Shown piece by piece: positions 9,396-16,497 of a stretch of 64,000 nucleotides of DNA. Both the position numbers and the translations under genes were made by a program. Positions within the stretch are counted from its first letter, which is position 1; each line of letters begins with the position of its first letter. The notes below the pieces were generated by a model that did no database searches, had not been told where the DNA came from, and was given only the letters and a program-made list of their open reading frames with translations. This DNA is from Reddybacter sp041277045 (GTDB lineage Bacteria > Pseudomonadota > Gammaproteobacteria > Pseudomonadales > Porticoccaceae), in contig JBGFSY010000001.1 in NCBI GenBank assembly GCA_041277045.1, forward strand, positions 1,054,001-1,118,000, in the 5' to 3' direction.

Positions 9396-10592
9396 ATGTT
9401 CTCATCGCTCAATGCACTTGCCCCCGATCCCATTCTTGGTTTGATTGCTCTGGCAAATAAAGACCATAACGCCAACAAAGTCGATCTTGGTGTTGGCGTT
9501 TATAAAAATGAGTCGGGTGCTACACCGATTATGGCGGCCGTTAAAACAGCTGAGCGCAACTGTGCTGAAAAAGAACTGACCAAAGCCTATATCGGCCCCG
9601 CAGGCCCGGCGGAGTTTAATAGCGGTATACGTGATCTTGTTTTCGGCGCACAACATCCGGCGCTACAGGCAGAGCGTGTGCGTACCGTACTTACGCCCGG
9701 TGGTTGCGGTGCTTTGCGCGTTGGTGCGGAGTTCCTCAAGCGCTGTTCAGACAATGCCACGGTTTGGGTCAGTGACCCGACTTGGGCAAACCACCTTCCT
9801 CTGCTGGGTAATGCGGGTTTAAAACTGGCCGAATACCCCTACTACGAGGCCGGTAGTGCCGGCATTAAATTCGATGAAATGATGTCAGCTCTGGCCAATG
9901 TGGGTCGCGGTGATATCGTCTTGTTACACGGCTGTTGCCACAATCCCTGCGGCGCGGACTTGAATGAAGAGCAGTGGCGAGAGATGACGGCGCTGGCGGC
10001 AAAGAATGGCTTTTTACCCTTTATCGATTTGGCCTATCAGGGCTTTGGTCGTGGGCTTGACGAGGATGCCTACGGCATTCGTTACATGGCAGAGCACTTG
10101 CCCGAGCTATTGGTAGCCAGTTCCTGTTCAAAAAACTTCGGCCTCTATCGCGAGCGCGTGGGTAGTCTGTCAGTGCTGAGTGACAATTCGGGTCAGTCTG
10201 ATGCCGCACTGACCCACGTTAATAACGTGGTGCGCGGCAACTACTCCATGCCGCCCTCCCACGGGGGTGCCATTGTTGGCGAAATTTTAACTGATGCGGC
10301 GCTGCACCAAAATTGGGAAACCGAGTTGGCCGGCATGCGCAATCGCATTAATCAATTGCGCGTACTACTGGTTGATAAGCTCAGTGCTCAGAATGTCGAT
10401 AGAGACTTTTCTTTCATCGCCAAGCAGCACGGTATGTTTTCCTTTCTCGGCCTTAGTGTTGCGCAGGTTGATCAATTGCGTGAGCAGTTCAGCATTTATA
10501 TGGTTGGCTCCAGCCGGGTAAATGTTGCCGGTATTAGTCAGTCGAATATTGATTATTTGGCGCAATCAATTGCGGCGGTTTTGACGAGTTAA
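9396..10592 (+). CDS. Aromatic/aspartate aminotransferase, class I PLP enzyme
   Basis: Transfers amino groups between aspartate or aromatic amino acids and 2-oxoglutarate in the cytoplasm. 398 residues, close in length and in block order to E. coli AspC and TyrB: DPILGL at the start, GVGVYKNESG, HGCCHNPCGADL (Asn183), DLAYQGFGRG (Asp211 and Tyr214) and the PLP lysine in SSCSKNFGLYRERVG (Lys246). The Arg for substrate carboxylate lies in SRVNVAG near residue 373. Whether it prefers Asp or Tyr/Phe cannot be decided from sequence, so no symbol is given. It stands alone, with TGAGG 5' of the ATG as ribosome-binding site. Confidence 0.93.
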   Translation: MFSSLNALAPDPILGLIALANKDHNANKVDLGVGVYKNESGATPIMAAVKTAERNCAEKELTKAYIGPAGPAEFNSGIRDLVFGAQHPALQAERVRTVLTPGGCGALRVGAEFLKRCSDNATVWVSDPTWANHLPLLGNAGLKLAEYPYYEAGSAGIKFDEMMSALANVGRGDIVLLHGCCHNPCGADLNEEQWREMTALAAKNGFLPFIDLAYQGFGRGLDEDAYGIRYMAEHLPELLVASSCSKNFGLYRERVGSLSVLSDNSGQSDAALTHVNNVVRGNYSMPPSHGGAIVGEILTDAALHQNWETELAGMRNRINQLRVLLVDKLSAQNVDRDFSFIAKQHGMFSFLGLSVAQVDQLREQFSIYMVGSSRVNVAGISQSNIDYLAQSIAAVLTS

Positions 10593-10740
10593 GCCTCTCC
10601 TGTAATAACAGCAGCACTTGCGTTAAGTACAGTAGCCTCTTACACGCTATTCGTTGGCGTGGTTTGCTACTCCTGACTAAGCTCTTTAAGTAAGTCGGCT
10701 TGATAAGTGACTTCTAGCGAACCATGCTGGTCGCAGCTGT

Positions 10741-11301
10741 GTGGACAGGAGAGTTGTCATCTCAATTAATAATAAAAGAACAGTGGGGCACCCATGCTTT
10801 GCTGCAAGGTCTTTTCTTACCTCCCCCTCGTGGCTGCTGATGCTTTTTTGCCTGTTGCCAAACGCGGCACTGGCTGAAAATATCGATGCCAAGTTCAAAC
10901 CGCTCAAAACGGGCGGCGCCTGGGTCTATTCTGTTAAAGCTGAATTTGATGATGTGAAAGATTCTGTGGTTGAGGCCATTGAGTCTCGCGGCATGGTGAT
11001 TAGCTATGTCTCTCATGCGGAGGCCATGCTCGCACGCACCGCCTCAACCCTCGGTGGCAAAGTGGTCTACAGTGATGCGGAGGTACTGCTGTTTTGCAAA
11101 GCGAATCTGGCTCACCGCCTGGTGGAAGAAAATCCCCATAATTTGGTTTTGTGTCCCTATGCCATGTCTGTCTATGCGTTGGCGGATGAACCCGCGCGGA
11201 TTTACGTCGGTATACGTGCCCCGCAAACCAAAGTTGCCGAATATCAGGCGGTTCACGCCTTGTTGGTGGGGGTGATTGCGGAGGCTTTAGCTGAGAAGTA
11301 G
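10741..11301 (+). CDS. Secreted DUF302 domain protein
   Basis: A hydrophobic stretch around residues 25-46 ending NAALAEN reads as a signal peptide, so the mature protein should be periplasmic. The remaining ~140 residues match the DUF302 fold in outline: VKAEFDDVKDSVVEAIESRG, a central FCKANLAHRLVEENPH and a C-terminal hydrophobic helix. The molecular function of DUF302 is not known; members often lie next to sulfur- or redox-related genes. The start is unclear: the frame opens with GTG at 10741, another GTG is at 10783, and there is no ATG ahead of the signal sequence. It precedes the sox operon by 222 bp in the same direction and could belong to that module. Confidence 0.75.
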   Translation: MDRRVVISINNKRTVGHPCFAARSFLTSPSWLLMLFCLLPNAALAENIDAKFKPLKTGGAWVYSVKAEFDDVKDSVVEAIESRGMVISYVSHAEAMLARTASTLGGKVVYSDAEVLLFCKANLAHRLVEENPHNLVLCPYAMSVYALADEPARIYVGIRAPQTKVAEYQAVHALLVGVIAEALAEK

Positions 11302-11357
11302 GGGTGTTTTTTAAGACGTGGCAGCTTGGTGTTTAGCGGGCGCTTCTTAAAAGCCTT

Positions 11358-11379
11358 TATATTAGAGTAAAATAATATA
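11358..11379. promoter_or_regulatory. AT-rich perfect inverted repeat upstream of soxC
   Basis: TATATTA and TAATATA arms separated by eight bases form a perfect palindrome 145 bp before soxC. ArsR-family repressors such as SoxR/BigR, known sox regulators, bind short AT-rich palindromes of this kind. No regulator gene is in the window, so the binding protein is unidentified. Confidence 0.4.
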
Positions 11380-11402
11380 GCAGAAGGATTGATTGCGCAG
11401 CC

Positions 11403-11420
11403 TCTATAGACGATTATAGA
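11403..11420. promoter_or_regulatory. Second perfect inverted repeat upstream of soxC
   Basis: TCTATA-N6-TATAGA, a perfect 6-6-6 palindrome, 24 bp after the first one. The helical spacing between centres (about 43 bp, four turns) would place two bound dimers on the same face of the DNA. Candidate operator only. Confidence 0.35.
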
Positions 11421-11431
11421 ATTTACATATA

Positions 11432-11454
11432 ATCAAATCTAATATTGGATTGAT
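11432..11454. promoter_or_regulatory. Imperfect inverted repeat with ATCAA/TTGAT arms upstream of soxC
   Basis: ATCAA-N13-TTGAT with partial symmetry inside. It overlaps a TATAAT hexamer at 11428-11433 that could be a -10 element, although no good -35 is visible 17 bp before it. A repressor bound here would cover that hexamer. Confidence 0.3.
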
Positions 11455-11523
11455 GTTTTGTTGAATTGCTCAAGTGTCTTTCCAGAGAAGGAGCTGAAAG
11501 TGAAAACAAAGCGAGGACTGTAG

Positions 11524-12876
11524 ATGTCGGATGCTGACAATAAAAACATGAGCCACGGAAGTGCGGGCAGGGCCAGAAGTAAGGCGATGCCCGCTTTGAA
11601 AACCCTGGCCGCTGAGGCTGGTTCGCTGAAGGGCGGCGACCGGCGGGGCTTTTTAAAAGGCCTGCTGGCCATGACAGGCGCTGCGGCCACGGGGCAAGTT
11701 GGTGCGGCAGCATCTCAGGCCAATCTACCACCTCAGGTGCCCAGCTGGACGAAATCTCTCGGTCGAGGTGTGGTGAGCAAACCCTATGGCATGCCCTCTG
11801 TGTACGAGAAAGACGTGATTAGGCGTACGGTGCCCTGGTTGACCGCCGAATCAATCTCCTCCATTAGCATGAGTCCACTGCATGAATTGAAGGGTTTAAT
11901 TACACCTAATGGCCTGGTTTTTGAACGCTACCACGCAGGTGTAGCGGAGATTGACCCCGAGCAGCACCGACTCATCATTCACGGTCTGGTTGAGCGGCCG
12001 TTAATTTTTACCATGGCAGAGCTGCAGCGTTTCCCCAGCGTCTCCGAAATCAAGTTTATCGAATGCCCCGCCAATGGCGGTATGGAGTGGAAAGGCCCGC
12101 AAATGGAAGGCCTGCAGTTTACTCACGGCATGCTGTCTTGCTGCGAGTGGACGGGGGTGCGTCTGTCGACCCTGCTGGCCGAGGTGGGCGTTAAACCCGA
12201 GGGCAAATGGCTGCTGGCAGAGGGGGCCGATGGTGCCGCAATGGCACGCAGCATTCCCATGGAAAAAGCCCTTGACGATACCCTGGTCGTTTACGCCCAG
12301 AATGGTGAAGCGCTGCGACCCGAGCAGGGCTACCCGGTGCGGCTGCTGAACCCCGGTTGGGAGGGTAATACCAGTGTTAAGTGGCTGCGCCGGTTGGAAA
12401 TTGGCGATCAACCCTGGCACATGCGCGAAGAGACCTCAAAGTACACCGACTTAATGGCCGATGGCCGGGCGCGAAAATTCACCTTCGTACAGGAATGTAA
12501 TTCAGTCATCACCTCGCCCTGTCCAGAGAAGCCCTGGCAAAACGCCGGTTGGTATGAAATTGAAGGGCTGGCCTGGTCGGGTCGGGGCACAATTAAAGCG
12601 GTCGATATCTCCTTTGATGGCGGCGTTAATTGGGTCAATGCTCCCTTAAAAGGCATGGTGACATCGAAGTCATTAACGCGCTTTGGCTATCGCTTTAAAT
12701 GGCAGGGGGGGGCACTGTTACTGCAAAGCCGCTCCGTCGATGAAACGGGCTATGTGCAGCCAACCTTGCGCCAATTGCGCGAGCAGCGCGGCGTCAACTC
12801 TATCTATCACAAGAACGCTATTCACACCTGGCGTGTTGACGCTGACGGAAGTGTACGCAATGTGCAGATTCCTTGA
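11524..12876 (+). CDS. soxC: Sulfane dehydrogenase SoxC, molybdopterin subunit
   Basis: SoxCD oxidises the outer sulfane sulfur held on SoxY, allowing complete oxidation of thiosulfate to sulfate without sulfur globules. 450 residues with a long N-region and a twin-arginine signal, DRRGFLKGLLAMTG (Arg40-Arg41), as expected for a Moco protein exported folded. The sulfite-oxidase-type Moco domain follows, with the cysteine ligand in IECPANGG (Cys181), then the C-terminal dimerisation domain. Length and motifs match SoxC rather than SorA. It is first in the sox operon; GAGGA lies seven bases before the ATG. The frame runs 17 bp into soxD. Confidence 0.95.
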   Translation: MSDADNKNMSHGSAGRARSKAMPALKTLAAEAGSLKGGDRRGFLKGLLAMTGAAATGQVGAAASQANLPPQVPSWTKSLGRGVVSKPYGMPSVYEKDVIRRTVPWLTAESISSISMSPLHELKGLITPNGLVFERYHAGVAEIDPEQHRLIIHGLVERPLIFTMAELQRFPSVSEIKFIECPANGGMEWKGPQMEGLQFTHGMLSCCEWTGVRLSTLLAEVGVKPEGKWLLAEGADGAAMARSIPMEKALDDTLVVYAQNGEALRPEQGYPVRLLNPGWEGNTSVKWLRRLEIGDQPWHMREETSKYTDLMADGRARKFTFVQECNSVITSPCPEKPWQNAGWYEIEGLAWSGRGTIKAVDISFDGGVNWVNAPLKGMVTSKSLTRFGYRFKWQGGALLLQSRSVDETGYVQPTLRQLREQRGVNSIYHKNAIHTWRVDADGSVRNVQIP

Positions 12877-13882
12877 TTCAGTGGCAGTGAAGTGTGTTGC
12901 TGGTGCCATGACATTGGTAGCAGTGATGGCATTAGCGGGCTGTTCAGAAATAATCACGAATGGGGATACAGCGCAGCCAGCTAAATCGAGTGCGAACAAT
13001 GTGAAGCACGCCTTGTTTGGTCTCGGCGAGACAGCGACGCCAGCGCAAATTGCCGGTTGGGATATCGATGTTCGTCCCGATGGCCTGGGCCTGCCCGAGG
13101 GCGAAGGCTCGGTGGAAGACGGCGAGATGCTCTATGAAGATAAATGCGCCAGCTGCCACGGCACCTTTGGCGAGGGTGAAGGTCGTTGGCCGAAACTCGC
13201 TGGGGGGCTGGGCACTTTAAGTCAGGAGCGCCCCGATAAAACCGTCGGCAGCTATTGGCCCTATGCCTCAACGCTGTGGGACTACATCCGCCGCGCAATG
13301 CCTTTCCCCGCGCCACAGTCACTGTCTGTTGACGAGGTTTATGCCATCACCGCCTACGCGCTGAATCTCAATGATTTGGTCGATGACGACTTCGTGCTCA
13401 GTCGCGATAATTTCTCAACGATAGAAATGCCCAACAAAGATGGCTTCTTTGTTGATGACCGGCCCGATGTAAAAAACCCTCGTTGCTTGAGCGATTGTCT
13501 AGATCCGACAACGATAAAGTTTGTTGAAACCATCGCCGGCATAACACCGGCTGCCCATATTAAAGAGGGTGGCACCGATGCTCGCGCTTACAGCGAAGGC
13601 GAAACGGAAGGCGAGCACGCCGTGACTGATTCTGCAGGTAAAGCTTTACACGACAGCGCCTGCAAAATTTGCCACGGCAGTGGTGTTGCTGGTGCACCGG
13701 TTACGGGTAACAGCGACGATTGGCGGGAGAGAATAAAGCAGGGTAAAGCGCTTATTTATCAGCATGCTCTGGAAGGCTTTCAGGGTGATAGCGGTGTAAT
13801 GCCGGCTAAAGGCGGACAGACACACTTGGACGATGCTGCGGTTAAAGCCGCCGTGGATTATATGCTTGAGAAGAGTCGTTAA
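12860..13882 (+). CDS. soxD: SoxD, diheme cytochrome c subunit of sulfane dehydrogenase
   Basis: Electron-accepting partner of SoxC. The ATG at 12860 inside the soxC end gives 340 residues with two c-type heme sites: CASCH at 96-100 and CKICH at 268-272, the diheme layout of SoxD. The region between contains YWPYASTLWDYIRRAMPF, typical of the SoxD cytochrome domain. The N-terminus reads as a lipoprotein signal (MTLVAVMALAGC, lipobox cysteine 28), implying a membrane-anchored SoxD; this is inference from sequence. An upstream in-frame ATG at 12683 would add 59 residues that overlap soxC in another frame and look non-coding. Confidence 0.92.
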   Translation: MCRFLDSVAVKCVAGAMTLVAVMALAGCSEIITNGDTAQPAKSSANNVKHALFGLGETATPAQIAGWDIDVRPDGLGLPEGEGSVEDGEMLYEDKCASCHGTFGEGEGRWPKLAGGLGTLSQERPDKTVGSYWPYASTLWDYIRRAMPFPAPQSLSVDEVYAITAYALNLNDLVDDDFVLSRDNFSTIEMPNKDGFFVDDRPDVKNPRCLSDCLDPTTIKFVETIAGITPAAHIKEGGTDARAYSEGETEGEHAVTDSAGKALHDSACKICHGSGVAGAPVTGNSDDWRERIKQGKALIYQHALEGFQGDSGVMPAKGGQTHLDDAAVKAAVDYMLEKSR

Positions 13883-13927
13883 GGGTGAATAACGGGAAGC
13901 CTTATTCAACAATCAAAGGAGAATGAA

Positions 13928-14293
13928 ATGCTGCCTTATGAAAATAAAGCGATAAAAGCAGCTGCATTATTTTTGGGCTTGCTGGCAGGCGTAGTAGCTG
14001 CGCCGAGCTGGGCGGAGGCTAGTGCGATTGAAAAAGGCAAAGCATTAACTTTCGACCGCAAAAAAGGCAATTGCCTTTCCTGTCATGTTATTACTGGCGG
14101 AACTTTGATGGGCACAACAGCGCCGCCCCTGACACAAATGCAAGCGCGCTTCCCCGATAAAAATAAACTCTATGAGCAGATATGGGATGCCAGAAAACGC
14201 AACCAAAATACTATTATGCCGCCCTTTGGCAGTCATGGAATGCTTTCGAAGGAAGAAGTTGGCGCGGTGGTTGACTATTTATACACACTATAA
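13928..14293 (+). CDS. soxX: SoxX, monoheme cytochrome c of the SoxXA complex
   Basis: SoxXA oxidatively couples thiosulfate to the SoxY cysteine. 121 residues: a signal peptide ending near SWAEAS, one heme site CLSCH (49-53), and TIMPPFGSH near residue 96 whose Met is the likely distal heme ligand. The C-terminal MLSKEEVGAVVDYLYTL is the standard SoxX ending. AAAGGAGAA before the ATG is a strong ribosome-binding site. Unlike the usual soxXA adjacency, soxX and soxA are separated here by soxYZ, an order (X-Y-Z-A-B) that is common. Confidence 0.93.
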   Translation: MLPYENKAIKAAALFLGLLAGVVAAPSWAEASAIEKGKALTFDRKKGNCLSCHVITGGTLMGTTAPPLTQMQARFPDKNKLYEQIWDARKRNQNTIMPPFGSHGMLSKEEVGAVVDYLYTL

Positions 14294-14337
14294 ATTCCTG
14301 GCTTTATAGGCTATTCAAGATACTTGTAGGTGACGAT

Positions 14338-14820
14338 ATGAGCGTAAGTGGAAAAGATATGACGATGAGCAGAAGAGGTTTTTTAGGGGATTTATTCAAA
14401 GGTGCAGCGTGTATTGCGGCGGCAACAAGTTTGCCTCGTTTAGCCTTTGCCGCCTGGAATGAAAAGGCCTTTAAAGCAGAAACGCTGGAGGGGGCTTTGA
14501 ATGGCAAATATCCAGGGCTGGAGATGGTTGATAGTACAGCGGTTAAATTAAAGGCGCCGGCGATTGCTGAAAATGGCGCAGTGGTGCCGGTCAGTGTTAA
14601 AACGGACTTGCCCGATGTGAAAACGATTAGTTTGTTTGTTGAAAAAAACCCCTCACCGCTGGCTGCGACTTTTCATTTAACGTCAGTTAATGTGGCCGAT
14701 GTCTCTATTCGTATTCGCATGGGCGAAACGTCAAATCTAATTGCCGTGGTTGAGTCCGGTGGCAAGCTACATCGTGTGCAACAAGAGGTTAAGGTCACCA
14801 TTGGCGGATGTGGTGGGTAG
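14338..14820 (+). CDS. soxY: SoxY, sulfur carrier subunit
   Basis: Carries the sulfur substrate covalently on a C-terminal cysteine through all Sox reactions. 160 residues with a twin-arginine signal (MSRRGFLGDLF near residue 10) and the swinging-arm motif GGCGG at the very C-terminus (Cys158). The middle is the immunoglobulin-like SoxY domain (GAVVPVSVKTDLP, SPLAATFHL). AGGTG lies before the ATG. It forms a heterodimer with SoxZ, encoded 58 bp downstream. Confidence 0.95.
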   Translation: MSVSGKDMTMSRRGFLGDLFKGAACIAAATSLPRLAFAAWNEKAFKAETLEGALNGKYPGLEMVDSTAVKLKAPAIAENGAVVPVSVKTDLPDVKTISLFVEKNPSPLAATFHLTSVNVADVSIRIRMGETSNLIAVVESGGKLHRVQQEVKVTIGGCGG

Positions 14821-14878
14821 TCGGTGGTTTTATCCGGCGACTATTTTTAGCGTGCCCAAAATAGACAGGTAATGAGTA

Positions 14879-15178
14879 ATGAAAATTAAAGCAAAAGTTA
14901 AAAAAGATATTACTAAAGTTAAAATGTTAATTAAACACCCGATGGAAACTGGGCGGCGTAAAGATCAGGACGGAAATGTGATTCCCGGTCTTTACATTAC
15001 GGAAGTGTCAGCCAGTCACAATAGTCAGCCAGTGTTTTATGCCGAAGTTGGGCAGGCCGTTTCCAAAGACCCCTATATGGCCTTTAGTTTTAAAGGCGGG
15101 ATGTCTGGCGACAAGGTTTCTATCACCTGGATAGATAGCTCTGGTGCGACGGGAAAAGGCGAAGCGGCTATTAAGTAA
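14879..15178 (+). CDS. soxZ: SoxZ, sulfur carrier partner
   Basis: 99 residues, a complete SoxZ: KAKVKKDITKVKMLIKHPME at the N-terminus, RRKDQDGNVIPGLYITEV in the middle and AFSFKGGMSGDKVSITWID near the end. The family has no signal peptide because SoxZ is exported in complex with the Tat substrate SoxY, and none is seen here. It binds SoxY and presents the swinging arm to the other Sox enzymes. RBS GGTAATGAG-like sequence precedes the ATG at 14879. Confidence 0.94.
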   Translation: MKIKAKVKKDITKVKMLIKHPMETGRRKDQDGNVIPGLYITEVSASHNSQPVFYAEVGQAVSKDPYMAFSFKGGMSGDKVSITWIDSSGATGKGEAAIK

Positions 15179-15207
15179 GAGCAATCGCAAACAAAAGGGT
15201 GTGTGTG

Positions 15208-16092
15208 ATGGGGCTGATAAAACTAATACTAAAAATTAAAGCCGGGTTAATTCTGGCTGGCCTGTTGGCTTTGAGTTGTATGGCTAACGGGGAAACTGGA
15301 AGTAAGTCAGGCCTTGATTTTAAGGCGATGGTGCAGCAGGACGTTCGCGACTTTCAGGCTTATTATAAAAAGCGCTTTTCACAAGTTGAGTTTTCTAAAT
15401 ATAAGAATGGTGTTTATGCCATCGACGCGGCCTCTCGAGAGCAGTGGCTTGAAATGGAAGATTTCCCCCCCTATGAATTCGCCATTGATGACGGTGAGGC
15501 ATTGTTTCAAACACCCTTTGCCAACGGTAAAAGCTATGCCGATTGCTTCGCTAATGGTGGTGAAAGTATTCGACAAAATTATCCCTACTTTGATAGCAAG
15601 AAAGTTGAGGTGATAACCCTGGAGCTGGCGATCAATAATTGCCGAGAGGCGAATGGAGAAAAACCACTAGCCTATAAAAAGGGAGCTTTAGCCATGTTGT
15701 CAGCCTATATGGCGAGTACCTCTGCGGGTAATATTTTCGCAGTGTCTGTGCCTGACGAGGCGGCCTACCAGGCTTATAGTGAAGGTAAACAATTCTTTTA
15801 TTCAAAGCGGGGGCAGCTGAATTTCTCCTGTGCCGATTGCCATATGCGTGTGGCCGGGCAGAAATTACGTGCCGATATAAGCAGTCCTGCGTTGGGGCAT
15901 CCAACCGGCTTTCCCGTGTACCGCGCTAAATGGGGAGAGATGGGTACCCTGCATCACCGTTATGCCGGCTGCAATAAAAATATTCGCGCCAAACCACTGC
16001 CCGCCCAGGGCCGTGCTTATCGTAATCTTGAATATTTTCAGTCTGTGATGAGTCAGGGCCTGGAAGTTAATGGCCCGTCTTCACGCAAATAA
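15208..16092 (+). CDS. soxA: SoxA, catalytic cytochrome c of SoxXA
   Basis: L-cysteine S-thiosulfotransferase subunit. From the ATG at 15208 (AAAAGGG eight bases upstream; an in-frame GTG at 15199 is less likely) it has 294 residues with a signal peptide. Only one CxxCH is present, CADCH at 198-202. The N-terminal heme of diheme SoxA is missing; Cys113 (SYADCFANGG) and Cys135 (INNCREANG) stand in its place and could form a disulfide, as in other monoheme SoxA. The active-site cysteine is in RYAGCNKNIRAK (Cys245), which in the family carries a persulfide and ligates heme. Confidence 0.92.
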   Translation: MGLIKLILKIKAGLILAGLLALSCMANGETGSKSGLDFKAMVQQDVRDFQAYYKKRFSQVEFSKYKNGVYAIDAASREQWLEMEDFPPYEFAIDDGEALFQTPFANGKSYADCFANGGESIRQNYPYFDSKKVEVITLELAINNCREANGEKPLAYKKGALAMLSAYMASTSAGNIFAVSVPDEAAYQAYSEGKQFFYSKRGQLNFSCADCHMRVAGQKLRADISSPALGHPTGFPVYRAKWGEMGTLHHRYAGCNKNIRAKPLPAQGRAYRNLEYFQSVMSQGLEVNGPSSRK

Positions 16093-16135
16093 ATTCAGTA
16101 TTTAGATGATGACAAAAGTGAACTGTGAGAAACCT

Positions 16136-16444
16136 ATGAATAAAGTTCGAGTACTCTTTTTTATCGCGCTGAGTATTCCGCTGTTTTCATCGAGCAGGCT
16201 TTATGCCGGTGCTGACGTTAAGCCAATACTCGATGATGCTCGAACGACATTGAACCAAGCTGCAGCTAAAGATTTTGAATGGACAACGACGCGCAAACTG
16301 ATTGCAGACGCCGAAACAGCTCTGGCTGTGGGTGATAAAGATAAAAGCCTTAAGCTGGCAAAAGCTGCTTTAAATGAAGCTGAGAAATCGCTTATACAGG
16401 CAAATTATGCCGAGGCTCATTGGCAAGATGGCATCCCTCTTTAA
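16136..16444 (+). CDS. SoxXA-binding protein-like small periplasmic protein (SoxK/SAXB type)
   Basis: 102 residues from the ATG at 16136: a signal peptide ending near RLYAGAD, then an alpha-helical, Ala/Lys-rich body with FEWTTTRKLIADAETALAVG and SLKLAKAALNEAEKS. This matches the pattern of the small SoxXA-binding protein found between soxA and soxB in several sox clusters, which stimulates SoxXA turnover. The assignment rests on position, size and pattern, not on a catalytic motif. An earlier in-frame ATG (16106) would put ten extra residues before the signal sequence. Confidence 0.65.
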   Translation: MNKVRVLFFIALSIPLFSSSRLYAGADVKPILDDARTTLNQAAAKDFEWTTTRKLIADAETALAVGDKDKSLKLAKAALNEAEKSLIQANYAEAHWQDGIPL

Positions 16445-16497
16445 ATTTTTATTAATGACAAACTGTAAAACCACCCTGCAAATTTGCGGAGCCTAGT

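Noticed and set aside
10631..10671. AGTAGC...GCTACT imperfect inverted repeat with inner ACGC/GCGT after the aminotransferase
   Set aside because: Imperfect stem and no T-run; could be a weak terminator or chance, not supported enough to list.
12683..12859. Upstream extension of the soxD frame
   Set aside because: It lies entirely within soxC in another frame and its translation lacks signal-peptide or family character; the ATG at 12860 leads straight into a lipoprotein signal.
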